Source of the DNA: Heliopora coerulea
Lineage: Eukaryota; Cnidaria; Anthozoa; Scleralcyonacea; Helioporidae
Reading direction: 5' to 3'
Assembly (NCBI GenBank): GCA_030142905.1
Contig: JASJOG010000002.1
Span: 164,501 to 228,500 of the forward strand
DNA length: 64,000 nucleotides
The notes beneath the pieces are model-generated. The model saw only the letters and a list, made by a program, of their open reading frames with translations. It was not told the DNA's origin and ran no database searches. Position numbers and translations under genes: made by a program. Positions 12,511 through 22,815 of this stretch are shown here, piece by piece. How positions within the stretch are numbered: the first letter of the stretch is position 1; every line of letters begins with the position of its first letter.

Positions 12511-13103
12511 GGTTGTTTGGAAAGCTCCAGCATTTGACGGAGTGTAAGGCCTCACCAAAGAATAGCGGATCAGATGAAAAAAATCTTAAATAATGAAGCT
12601 GAACTTCCTGAGTGGATGACGTGCGGCAGAACTGTTTTATGTGTAAAGGATCCAACAAAGGGTAAAGTTGCAGACAGCTATAGATCTATAGCTTGTTTGC
12701 CTTTAATGTGAAAGCTCATGACTGGGATCATAGCACAAAGCATAAACGAGTTCTTAGACGGTGACGAGGTTTTGCCAAATGAGCAGAAGGGATGTAGAAG
12801 AGAGAGCAGGGGCACTTAAGACCAATTACTCATACATGCGATGGTTCTCAAAGATTGCAGGAAGAGAAATACTGACCTGGGTATGGCCTGGGTAGATTAC
12901 AGAAAAGTCCGTGATATAACGTCACACTCGTGAATCATTGAATATTTAGAAATGTTTGGGATAGCCAAGAACGTGGAACGGTTCGTAAGCCATAACTAGC
13001 ATGTCTCAATGGAAAACGGAATTGACATCATATGAAGAGAGGCTGGGACATATTTACAAATCAGGAGAGGTATATGTCAGGGGAATAGTCAGTCGCCGTT
13101 ATT

Positions 13104-13427
13104 GTGCTATGTGTATTACCACTGAGTCTAGTATTCAGGAAAGTGAAAGCGCGATACGAGTTTAAAGGTAAACAACAAATGGTCAATCACTTGTTATTTA
13201 TGGATGATCTAAAATTATATAGTAGGGATGAAGTTCAAATTCATTCCTTGGTCAAGACTATATACAACTCTTTAGTGCAGATATCGGAATGGAATTTTGG
13301 TATCAAGAAATGTGGAGTGTTCATCCTGAAAAGAGGAAAGGTGGTAGAATATGAGGGTATTGTTTCGCTAAATGGGGAAACCATGAGAATTATTGGAGAT
13401 GTGGGATATAAGTATTTGGGGATCTGA
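13104..13427 (+). pseudogene. LINE reverse-transcriptase core with MDD motif
   Basis: An open block of 107 codons. It holds RT motif C as LLFMDDLKLY (the FMDD form of YxDD), followed by motifs D and E and a thumb start ending GYKYLGI, the same string that opens the fragment at 11290. It belongs to the LINE relic 11560-14771. It is the best-preserved piece, but has no start or end of its own. Confidence 0.85.
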
Positions 13428-13773
13428 GACATGGACAAAATTAAGTAAGAGAGAATGAAGAACAGGTTCAAGAAGGAATACTTGAGAAGATTGAGATTGA
13501 TTTTAAGGTCAAAGTTGCATGAAAAAAATAAGTTTCAAGCGATCAACGGTTGGGCTGTAGCATCACTCAGGTGCGGAACAGAAATTGTTAACTGGAGTAA
13601 TGAAGAGTTACGAAGCTAGGATAGAAAGTTAAGGAAGTTGTTAACAGTGCATGGTACCTTTCATCCTAGGTGTGTTGCAAATAGGTTGTATCTACCAAGA
13701 GGAAAAGGAGGAAGCGGGTTTATGAGTTGTGAAAGTTGTGTACTAGCAAAAGAGAATGGTATAGGGTGGTATG

Positions 13774-13840
13774 ATAACTTCACAATTAATTGGTTAATTG
13801 TGAAGTTATCATTTCATAATACCCTGAGGATGATTCTGAA
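13774..13840 (+). mobile_element. 67-bp snapback SINE copy with 13-bp target duplication
   Basis: ATAGGGTGGTATG occurs at 13761-13773 and again at 13841-13853. Removing one copy plus the insert restores the LINE reading GIGWYVKTAVGPLL. The insert is a hairpin (GATAACTTCACAATTAA and its complement) followed by the tail ATTTCATAATACCCTGAGGA. The same ends and tail occur on the composite element at 35554-36020, so this is an internally deleted member. Confidence 0.8.
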
Positions 13841-14277
13841 ATAGGGTGGTATGTTAAGACTGCCGTAGGGCCGTTGTTAGTACTGGTTAGACAAGGAGGT
13901 GTGATCAGTACGAAAAAATGTATAACAAAAGAAGAGTATGAGAGAAGTAACAGAGAGGAAAGAGAGCAGAAGTGGAGCAATAAGAAGATGTATGACCAAT
14001 ACTGTAGAGAGACAAGAGATGACACTGACAAGGATAAGAGGCGGTTGCGGTTGAAAAAGAGTGATTTAAAGGCAGAAACAGAAGCAGGTATTAAGAACTA
14101 ACTACATCAAGTTCAACATAGATAAGACTGCTAAATCACCCCTATGTAGAGTGTCTGGTTAAAAAGGAGAAAGTGTGGGGCATTTGATTAGTAGGTGTAA
14201 GATGTTTACTCAAAGGGAATATAAAAGACGACATGATAATGTGGCAAGAATAGTCCATTGGACATTATAAGGGAAAT

Positions 14278-14720
14278 ATGGCCTGGTGCAAGCAGCTCAT
14301 TGATATAATAATGCCCTCTAAAGGTGTTTTGGAATCTGACGAGATGAAGGTATTATGGGATTTCATGATACAATATGATCATCACATAGAATGTCGAAAA
14401 CCAGGTATATTTGTCGTGGAGAAAGAAGAAAAGAAATGTTTAGGAGGAGAAGATTCAGAAGTATGACGAGCTAAAATACGAAATTAAAGAGCTATGGTCA
14501 ATGAAGAGGGTAGATGTAGTACCGGTAGTCATCGGAGCACTCGGTACTGTGAGCAAGAAGCTGGAAAATGGATAGATAGGTTAGGAATAGAACTTAAGAT
14601 GGAACATCTCCAGAAGACTTCGATTCTGGGAACTGCGACTCTAGAAAGTTGAATGGACCAATGTCATCCTAGACTACTGGCTGTGGACGGCTGACATTGA
14701 TGATTACAAGCAAAACATCA
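14278..14720 (+). pseudogene. LINE C-terminal endonuclease domain, first copy
   Basis: Reads LWDFMIQYDHHIECRKPGIF then VVEKEEKKC, a frameshift, then YDELKYEIKELWSMKRVDVV and VVIGALGTVSKKLE. This matches the region of the LINE where PDIVVVDK..KKC..IDIAVPGD precedes KVEVVPVVIGALG. The IDIAVPGD segment itself is missing here. It terminates in IKLWELSN followed by an AAT array. Confidence 0.8.
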
Positions 14721-14737
14721 AGCTGTGGGAATTGAGC

Positions 14738-14771
<34 letters not shown>
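14738..14771. repeat. (AAT)n microsatellite, LINE 3' tail
   Basis: About 11 AAT units directly after the last codons of the LINE relic. The short AAT tail is consistent with the 3' end of this LINE type. Confidence 0.8.
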
Positions 14772-14837
14772 GGGCATATTGGGCTTCGTATATTTGTATC
14801 GCAGCGTCACTTTGATGGCGTGTTGCTCCTCTCACTC

Positions 14838-14898
<61 letters not shown>
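14838..14898. repeat. (AAT)n microsatellite
   Basis: About 20 AAT units. It is followed by the LINE 3' end sequence GCAGGCTGAGACCCCTTCC, which ends GTGTGCGAGTTGTAA and is partly duplicated at 14955-14987. Confidence 0.8.
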
Positions 14899-14989
14899 GC
14901 AGGCTGAGACCCCTTCCACTGTCCTTAGTTGGGTGGTGTGCGAGTTGTAATAATAATGTCCTTAGTTGGGTGGTGTGCGAGTTGTAACA

Positions 14990-15320
14990 ATAATAATAAT
15001 AATACTAGATCTGATACTGGTAGAAAAAGAAAGAAAACACTGCTTCTTGATTGACATAGCAGTACCAGGAGATGACAAGGCTGCGGAGAAGGAAGACGAG
15101 AAGGAAGATAAATATCAGCCACTGAAATTTGAAATAATGCGGATTTGGGAAATAAACAAAGTGGAGGTTATTCCAATTGTTGTTGGAGCCCTTGCTGTGG
15201 TAACAAAGAAGATCCAAAACTGGTTCTCAAAGATGGGTGTGGAAATTCGAACTGAGTTCCTGCAAAAGACTGCACTCTTAGGAACAGCCAGAATTTTGAG
15301 AAGGGTACTACAAATGTAGT
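14990..15320 (+). pseudogene. LINE C-terminal endonuclease domain, second copy
   Basis: An open frame with LILVEKERKHCFLIDIAVPG then DDKAAEKEDEKEDKYQPLKF and VEVIPIVVGALAVVTKK, ending LLGTARILRRVLQM. This is the same protein region as 14278-14720 but better preserved, including the IDIAVPGD block. It must derive from another insertion of the same LINE type, truncated at its 5' side. Confidence 0.85.
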
Positions 15321-15464
15321 AAGAAGTGTAAACTGCAAGACCCTTGGTCATTTGTTATGACCCGCTCCTGCATGTTAGTTTTGACTACATAAGATCTGTC
15401 TGAGTTTGAGGAAAACAATAATAATATACAATGTCTGTTGCAGCTTTTCCTGGCGGGATGCTAG

Positions 15465-15535
15465 GCACCCGTAGCAGGCTAAGTCCCCTTCCACTGTCCT
15501 TTACTAGGTGGTGTGCGAGTAGTAATAATAACGAC
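15465..15535 (+). repeat. LINE 3'-end fragment
   Basis: GTAGCAGGCTAAGTCCCCTT through GGTGGTGTGCGAGTAGTAATAATAA repeats the 3' end found at 14896-14945 and 14955-14987, with the same short AAT tail. It is a third LINE 3' terminus. Confidence 0.65.
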
Positions 15536-15540
15536 GGAAA

Positions 15541-16927
15541 AACCTTCAAGATATCAGAAGGCAAGCTACGTTAAAATGCATTCCAAACAAGTAAAACTAC
15601 ACCTTCCAGAATTGGTCATATTTGAATGAAATTTTAGTTTGACCTTTCTCCTAACTTCACAATTTACCAACAGTTTTGACCTTTCTCATAACAGTCGTAT
15701 AGGTATCAACAATTACATTAACACCGTTGGCAACCAAGTCCATGCATGCAAAATATAGATCCAGCCTGAAATGGAGCTGTTGATTGCAAAGAAAGAGAAG
15801 AGATCGGGGTAGAGTAAATATTTAAAGATAGAAATAACATTAAGTTAGCTATGGATAAATGATTTGAGCAACAGAACGTTGGCGTAAAAACGTATTGAAG
15901 TGACCGACATATATCTGCTTCAACCCTATCTGGCTTGAGGGCCTCACTTGGTTTTTCCATTGATATCTCGTTATTGGATGGATAAAATTACATCAAAATT
16001 GGTGACTTTTCCTCAAATTATATTGTCAAAATTTTGATGTGTAGTTTTAGACCATACCTAAAAGGCTGTTGCCATGGTAACCACAAGTTGAATGGCCACT
16101 TTTTCACTTTTTGAAGGAAGTTAAATAATTACAGTTCTTAAGACAAAATTTTAGAAATACTAGTTTGAATTGAATATTGGTTCGAAAGGAACATATCTCC
16201 TGTTACAAAACTACGGTTTTTTAAGATTCAAAAATTCATTTTTTGTTTGCGAGTTTAGTTTGACGTAATCCTCTTGCGTCTATGACGTCATCATAACGCT
16301 TAGTTGTTTACAACTACATGTATACCAGGAAGATGAAAAAACTTTTCAAATAGAGAAAATGGTTATTGTACAATAAATATGTAAAATAAAATGATTTAGC
16401 AATTAAAATTATGAACTTTTAAACTCAGCACGAAATCACTGTGACGTCACAAAAAATAAAACAAACTAAAAATAAACTACTTCACATGTTATAAATTTCC
16501 CCCCTATACCTTTCATATTGAATAGTTTTCTTTATTGTAAATTTTTGGAGAAATACGAGTGAAAATCAACAGCATTAAAAATACCCAGGTAACAACAATG
16601 GTTGAGTCACATAATAATGACGTCATCAAGTGTGTCGAACCACATAATACACCTACTTTTGTAGAGCATTGCACGTTCAATATTTCTGCCAAGTTTCATT
16701 GAAATAGGCACAATAGTAATGAACGTATGGTAGGGGGGCAAACACACCACCACATTGCACACGCTATATTACAGTCGATGCAAATTTTTCGAATTGCGGA
16801 CTGAGGTTTCGGTTATGTTGATTTCTTGTTGGAAAACGTTTCAGCACTGAGCGATTCTTTCCCTCATACCGTGTATCACAACGATACAGTACCTCGTCGG
16901 GTTTATCAGAAACAGCAAAAAGCTTAC
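15541..16927. other. Intronic stretch with clustered TGACGTCA sites
   Basis: No exon seen. Between 16258 and 16630 there are three TGACGTCA palindromes (near 16284, 16441 and 16619) and one TGACGTAA. All lie in AT-rich sequence that looks like an interspersed repeat. Confidence 0.5.
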
Positions 16928-17032
16928 CAGTTCCTCCTCCTTGCAGAAATCTCAAGAAGACGTAGATAAGAATGAGAGATAACGGGTCTGATTTTCCTTC
17001 CTCTCCATCCTTGCCTGGTGTGAGGTAATTAA
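16928..17032 (-). CDS. ABCB6: ABCB6 exon 4: second core helix with the QGGGTG motif
   Basis: This 105-bp exon has acceptor TTTTTTCCAG and donor GGAACTG|GTAAGC. The first two bases complete the Val of IVN from exon 3. It encodes NYLTPGKDGEEGKSDPLSLI followed by YVFLRFLQGGGTG, the conserved YVFLKFLQGGGTG of ABCB6. It ends with one base of a Gly codon, so the next exon must start with two bases. Confidence 0.94.
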
Positions 17033-19004
17033 CTGGAAAAAAGTTCAACAAATACAAATAATTTTGAGTCCACATTCAGTAAACTATAATCAATCACCTT
17101 TTCATTGGTTTCGGTAATCAATCACCCATATCCCTGGATATTTTCAGAAATTTGAATACTGGAACAGAGCCTTTTAAGAGAGCGCTAACCACTAAATGTT
17201 GTCAAAGACGATAGAACACTAGATTAAGTTGTGAGGTCAATATTTTTCTACACTTTTTTTTCCTTCTATCGGTGTTGTCTTTCCCATGGCCGAAATTAAC
17301 CTGAGCCACATATGCAGAGAGGAGTGACAGCTAGGTAAACAGCAAATTTGAGTACCTGGACGCCACAAAACACTTTTTTGAAAATGATTGTAACAAAAAC
17401 GTTGATTGTTGGAACGAGTTTGCATGGTATGTCTTGGCTAGCAAAAATAATAATTTTGCCTGATGACCATTTGTTGCTACAAATGTTTTCAGTTCTTTAA
17501 ATTTCATGAAAATTCTAAAACCACTCATTTACACCATACTAGTGATCTAAATCATAGAAACCCAGACAACACATTGAGTAACAATTGTCGAAAATATGAA
17601 TGAAATCTCCATGAATGAAATCTCCAGGTTAAAACACCAAACTTATGGTGTTTTACGGCTGGCGTAGGGTAGGGAATCAATTTCAAAGTTCAGTAGTTTT
17701 GAGAAATATCATCTTAAATGAGTTCTAAATTCCGAAAGTAATACGCATATCTCATAAGCAGTGGGCAAAAAATCCAGCCTATTTTGTTTAGATGTTTCCC
17801 AAAAAGCTGTTTTCTGAATCAACATTCGACCAGAAAAGTATTATAAAATGGTATTACAATTGGAAAGCCATCAAAACATTAACAAGAGTGTTTCTGCGAG
17901 TATGGTAAAGAAGTATGGTCTATCGATTTGGATATAATTTGTTCCAGTATAATGATCGGAAAATAAAAATGGACAGATTTGTGTAGACTATTCAGAAATG
18001 AGAAATTTTAAGTTTGAACAGTTACGTAGTTTCGTTTCTTGATGTGGAGAAAAGCTATTTCCAACTAACGAATTTAGTGAATACAGTCGCCCGCTTTACC
18101 TTATTAAATTTCACGTCAAATCCAAATTTTCCCGACAAAATTTACTTTGAAGGCTGCCTTCCCCAACCTCCCGTCAGCTACGCCCCAGTAAAAAGAGCTA
18201 CAACCTTAGACTAAACCCACAAAGACAAGCACCTAAATGCAAAATAGATTTACAGTTCCGATTTTTGTAGATCATAAAGTTACACTCCCCGCCCGCTTTC
18301 GTTCATTGCTATTTCATGTCGTTCCTAAAATCTTGGAAAAATGTTCGCTAGAAACAGAAGCATCAAATGGGTGAAGTTGAGTGGGTGTCACTTAACGGTG
18401 AACTAATTCAAGGTTACTCGAAACCTGAAGGGGTTGTCTCAGCTGTTCAGTCCAATATTGAAAGTAAACTGATTCAGCATATTAAGCTCGGTGGGTCTCT
18501 TGCAATTTTATTGCGAGCTCGTTAAGTGCACTTGTAATAGCTAAAGATTTTCACCTCCAGCATTTTGCATTATTTCTCAGCATTAATTCATTATAAAAAA
18601 TCTAAATATTAATATGTGAAAACGATATTGTCGTTAATTGATAGTACTTTACTTATGTAATTAATTTATAATAGTTTATATATCTTTATGACAGCCATTA
18701 GGTAGAATACGTCGTAAAGAGTTAACAACGTGAATTAAATCTACACTAATTAAATGTTTAATAATAATAGACTACAGTAATTATAATACTATCGGAAATG
18801 AAGCCTCAAATAACCACTTTACATTTGTTATTGGTGAAGTTCAAAAGCGTCGTTCATAATGAAGTGTGCGCAGAGGCGTAAAAAACGAGTGAAAATGTCA
18901 AATCATAAGAAATGCTTGTTTCTTGGTGGTGTTCAAGTTACAAGACTACAAGTGAAAAGACATAATAAAGTTACAAAATAAGGACATGCGGGAAAACGAC
19001 TTAC
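17033..19004. other. ABCB6 intron, nothing recognised
   Basis: AT-rich intron sequence between ABCB6 exons 4 and 3. Both strands were read for exons and tRNA-like units and none can be supported. Confidence 0.5.
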
Positions 19005-19096
19005 CAATGTTGCGATAGTAGATTGGGATCAAAAGGTTCACTCCTCGACCAGCGCCAAGTAAGACAAAGCAAATAACTACACGCAACTGTAACGAC
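19005..19096 (-). CDS. ABCB6: ABCB6 exon 3: first transmembrane helix of the ABC core
   Basis: This 92-bp exon lies between GTTGATAG and ACATTG|GTAAGT. It takes one base to complete the split codon from exon 2 and leaves one base for exon 4. The reading SLQLRVVICFVLLGAGRGVN followed by LLIPIYYRNI corresponds to the first core helix and its VPIFYRNIV extension in human ABCB6. It is too short to stand out as an open frame; it was found by phase and family match. Confidence 0.92.
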
Positions 19097-19253
19097 CTAT
19101 CAACAATACACAACACTCAGAGTGATGGAAAGCTAAGGTTTCACTGAAAAACTTATATATTTATGAAGAGTATATCAAAAATATCAGTATCAATAATTCA
19201 GATTACAGAGGGGAGGTTTGAGTGTATTTTATGACGGAAAAGCTCTCATTTTG

Positions 19254-19303
19254 AGATCAAACCGGGACCCGTTACCCAAAACGCAACTGAAGGCTTCCGG
19301 TGT
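19254..19303 (-). mobile_element. tRNA-type SINE, 3' part, split by MITE copy 2
   Basis: AACCGGGACCCGTTACCCAA then ACGCAACTGAAGGCTTCCGG matches the body of the SINE at 59540-59665 (AACCGGGACCTGTTGCAAAA...GGCCATCCGG). The remainder of the element continues after the foldback MITE at 19737. Confidence 0.6.
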
Positions 19304-19304
19304 G

Positions 19305-19735
19305 TACGTTTTTTGCTGTTCATTACAAGAAAATATACTATCATTTACGCCAACTTCAAATTTATTAACAAAAAAATATATATTGATTTTATTCAACCGA
19401 CATTCACTAACGTAAATACGCAACCATTTGCATCGAAACGCATTCCACAGCGCCAAAAGACGACCATTAACACCATTTTACTATACATTAAGGAAATAAA
19501 ATTTCAATTGCGCAAGAGAAATATCTTACCTAAGTGAAACTCTATTATTCTTAATGTATAGTAGAATGGTGAAAATGATCGTCTGTTGGTGCTATAGAAC
19601 GCCCTTCGATACAAACGGTTGTGTATCTACGCTAGTGAATGTCGATTGAATAAAATCAATGTATTTTTGAGCTAATGAGTTTGAGGTTGGCGTTAATGAT
19701 AGTATATTTTCTGGTAATGAACAGCAAATGGAGTA
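19305..19735. mobile_element. Foldback MITE, family F, copy 2
   Basis: Palindromic element with arms TTTTGCTGTTCATTAC... and ...GGTAATGAACAGCAAAT, about 430 bp, flanked by TA on both sides. It is inserted in a SINE whose halves lie on either side. Confidence 0.85.
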
Positions 19736-19736
19736 A

Positions 19737-19797
19737 TTAACCCCGAGACTCTAATATAGTGCCCCACTGACAGAGCTGCGAAAGCTGCTGTCGGGAG
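19737..19797 (-). mobile_element. tRNA-type SINE, 5' tRNA-like part, split by MITE copy 2
   Basis: ACCCCGAGACTCTAATATAG through GACAGAGCTGCGAAAGC corresponds to the tRNA-like head of the 59.6-kb SINE (GACCTCGAGAACCTAGTG...CCAACTGAGCTACGGAGGC). It is diverged but collinear. Confidence 0.45.
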
Positions 19798-19865
19798 ACG
19801 AGGCACGAGTTTTATTTAACAATAAGTTGTCCTTCTTTGTACAATTAAATTGAAAGCCCCTTTTG

Positions 19866-20292
19866 CACCTCTGCTGTTCATTACCAGAAAATATACTATC
19901 ATTAACGCCAACCTCAAACTCATTAACCTAAAAATACATTCATTTTATTCAATCGACATTCACTAACGTAGATACGAAACCATTTGCATCGAAGCGCATT
20001 CCATAACGCCGACAAACGACCATTAACACCATTCTACTATACATTAGGGATAATAAAACTTCAACTACGCAAGAGAAATATGTTGCTTAAGTAAAATTTT
20101 ATAATCCTTAATGTATAGTAGAATGGTGTTAATGGTCGTCTGTTGGCGGTATAGAATGCCCTTCTATGCCAATGGTTGCGTATCTACGCCAGTGAATGTT
20201 GACTGAATACAATGAATACATTTTCGCGTTAATGAGTTTGAGTTTGGTGTTAATGACAGTATATTTTCTGGTAATAAACAGCAACAGGTGTA
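19866..20292. mobile_element. Foldback MITE, family F, copy 3
   Basis: About 427 bp, both arms present (CACCTCTGCTGTTCATTACC and its complement at the right end). It sits only 130 bp from copy 2 and has no coding capacity. Confidence 0.85.
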
Positions 20293-20758
20293 CTATGTAA
20301 GCCAACATTCCTTTGGCTCCCTGCTGATACATTTTAATTTTCTGATCTCCTCCCCCACCTATAACTCGTGTATTTTCCGAGCCGAACTTGCTGGTCTTTT
20401 ATACACGTTGACTAACCTCCACTGACCTTCTGTTTTTCCGTGCCCAATAACAATGACACCTTGAATCAGATGAATCATTTGTACATCCGGGAATTAAGCA
20501 TTTGATACAGAGGGAGCTCTCCCCCCTGACCATGACGGCACTATAACATTCCCCCGCAGCACCATGCTATCCTGAAACTATGGGTGGGTGATTTTAAAAC
20601 CTTTTCTTTGACGTCGATGTTTTTCCTTCGCCATTAACCACCTGTGGTAGTTTTCCCCTTTAAACCGCACATACGGGACTTGGCAAATAAATATAAGAAA
20701 AAAGTGGCAAAAATGAAAACTACAGTTCACTCTTAACCCATGCTTATTATTACCATAC

Positions 20759-20844
20759 CTACGGTTAGGCCACAGGAAGGGCCAAAGAATTTTGATCTTT
20801 TTCCAGATTCCTTTAAATGTTGACACTTGTGGTTCATTGGCTCC
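20759..20844 (-). CDS. ABCB6: ABCB6 exon 2: linker before the first core helix
   Basis: This 86-bp exon is flanked by acceptor TTTTGAAG and donor CCGTAG|GTATGG. It starts in phase 0, fitting exon 1, and ends with two bases of an Arg codon. It encodes 28 residues, including STFKGIWKKIKILWPFLWPN. That matches the ABCB6 linker where STW.DF..KL...YLWP precedes the first helix of the ABC core. The acceptor has a TTTTATTCTGTTTTG pyrimidine tract. Confidence 0.9.
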
Positions 20845-21039
20845 CTTCAAAACAGAATAAAAGCTAAAATTACTTATAAACGTCACATATAAGTGTTATA
20901 CGTGTAAGAAATTGGAGTATGCAAACGTTAAGTTCAAATCCTTCGAAAGTATTTCTGAGTTTCCAGGCGAGAATCAAGTAACTTCATGTTTGGTGAGACA
21001 CTTCAGAGTTAAACGATGTGTAAAAAGCAAAATGACTAA

Positions 21040-21110
21040 AAAACTGCCGATAACGAGAACAGAAAATCCTGACGTTTCGAACTAGACCCTTCGTCAGGGA
21101 TTTAGGCGAG
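21040..21110 (-). mobile_element. Hammerhead-like retroelement remnant
   Basis: On the minus strand CTGACGA, then a 12-base gap, then GAAACGTC fits the CUGANGA...GAAA...UH layout of a hammerhead. The preceding AAATCC can pair with the following GGATTT. The middle stem is poor. Such motifs occur at the ends of Penelope-like elements; this copy is a short fragment. Confidence 0.35.
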
Positions 21111-21118
21111 AAGTAAAA

Positions 21119-21245
21119 TACACCTTTTGTTGTTTATTAACAGAAAATATACTATCAATAACGCCAACCTCAAACTCATTAACGCAAAAATACATTCATT
21201 TTATTCAATCGACATTCACTAGCGTAAATACGCAACCATTTGCAC
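21119..21245. mobile_element. Foldback MITE, family F, solo arm
   Basis: Only the left arm is present (CACCTTTTGTTGTTTATTAA through CGCAACCATTTGCA), cut off abruptly before the palindrome centre. The second arm is absent, so this is a deletion derivative. Confidence 0.75.
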
Positions 21246-21429
21246 ATTGCGCAACGGTTGAGGAAATAAGAAAGGCGTGAATGAACAATTTGAAGAGAGA
21301 TTTGCTTTAAGAAAGTTCTGCCACGGTACCATTGACGGATGGGGAAGCTATAACGATTAATCAATCCACGGAGGGAAGATTCTACCAATAAATAAATAAA
21401 TCATTGCCGAACACCGAGTCTAGCTGAAC

Positions 21430-22815
21430 ATAGACATTTTAGAATCGTCCTCAAGGTAACATTAAAAATAGATATTTTTGATCGAACCTCTGATTTTTCA
21501 CGATATAAACGGCTTAAAGAGGAGGTAACACGAGTCAACGATTTTTAACGCAATAAATGCTGCATGAAAAATCGATTTATGTAACATTCCATTTGTTAAC
21601 CATTTTCATTGAAATTTTGTTGCGGCAAAATGTTGCGTTAAAAATTGTCCTTAAAAACGTGCTGTGTAACATCGCCTTGAGGTAATGTTACACGGTATTA
21701 TTTGTAACGACGCTTTGTAAAGCCTCATCTAGACCATACGATTATCGCATACAATTGTTCGTCTCGACGAATGTGATTTAGTCACCAGAGTTTTCACAGA
21801 ACATTTTGCAACATTTGCGAGCGAATAGTGAGCAAGAATGGAAATTCTTAAGAGATAATCGCATACGCCAGGGTGAAGAACCTTAATGCGACAATCGTAT
21901 AGTGCAGATGGCCCTTAATGCAGCATGTTGCTCCAGCAAAATGTCACTAAAAATCGTTCACAAATGGCATGTTTGGCCTGATTTAATTGTCACATGATTG
22001 TTCATTTTGATGTACACGTTTCAGTCGTAGGCGTCTCATAGAAGGTGCAGCATTAGTGAGCGAATAGCTAACAGGAGTTGCGCTTTTAAAGAGTTTATCA
22101 CATACGCCTGCGTGAAGAATTCGAACGCGACAATCGTTACGTGTGGATGGGGTCCAAAAGTCAATTGCGTATATAGACCAGGGAGAAGAATCCCGTGAGA
22201 CAATTGCATCATTCGGATAGGACTTCGCATGCATCAACCTATTTTTTTTTCAACATTTATTGCGTTAAAAATTGTTAAACACACACGCACAAAAAAAAAA
22301 TATAACTGCACACACAGATAAAATAAAACAAAAACCAAAAACGAAATGACTACGATGCGCGCATGACATGGCATTTATGAATAATTTCTACCGAAGTTTC
22401 GTTGTGAGGGCATGTTGCGTCAAAAAATCACCCTTAAAATCGTCCCGTAGTACATCACCTTCAAAGTTACAAATGCTGCGCAAAAATGTCGTAAGCAAAG
22501 GCCCTGGCGAGAAACGTTATTTAAATACGAATATTAGTGACCAGCAAATTCAATAAATTTTCGTAACCTTTGATTATAAGTAATATGCTGGGCGCTAACA
22601 TTCGTCTTTAAATTAAGCTCAGACCCATTTTTGCGATACGAATGTCGTACACGATTGTTCCTTTGGACGTATTTGAATAACTCACTGGAGTATTCAGGAT
22701 GTATTGCTAAAGCAGCGGGAGAATATTGAGCAGGAATTTTGTCCTTTGAAAACATTGCATGCACCAGGGCGATCAGTCGTATGCTACAACTGTATCGTGT
22801 AAATGAGCCTTTCCG
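21430..22815. repeat. Cluster of related non-autonomous DNA repeats
   Basis: Three diverged units at about 21700-21912, 22010-22230 and 22610-22815 share CGCATACGCCAGGGTGAAGAA-like and GCGACAATCGTAT-like words. A second interleaved motif (TTGTTGCGGCAAAATGTTGC at about 21618, CATGTTGCGTCAAAAAATC at about 22410 and a third near 22855) is also repeated. A further member of the first type lies at 57940-58150. It looks like nested copies of small DNA transposons without coding capacity; ends could not be fixed. Confidence 0.5.

Larger units (their letters stand above)
11560..14771 (+). pseudogene. R2/NeSL-like LINE relic, near full-length ORF
   Basis: Joining frames across many stops and frameshifts gives the whole order of a site-type LINE protein. 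An N-terminal basic/coiled region comes first (TNRLLKAVSMLVAEKIGIKN, then KPRRKRRI and YRQNRLF near 11790-12100). Next are reverse-transcriptase motifs (YRSIACLPL near 12680, AWVDYRKVRD near 12885, GICQGNSQSPLL near 13070, LLFMDDLKLY near 13190) and a thumb region. A zinc-knuckle region follows (GHLISRCKMF near 14180), then a C-terminal endonuclease domain, and the copy ends in (AAT)n. Elements with RT first and a restriction-like endonuclease last belong to the R2/R4/NeSL group. The copy is dead: stops run throughout, one MITE is inserted at 12340-12510 and one snapback SINE at 13774-13840. Confidence 0.85.
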
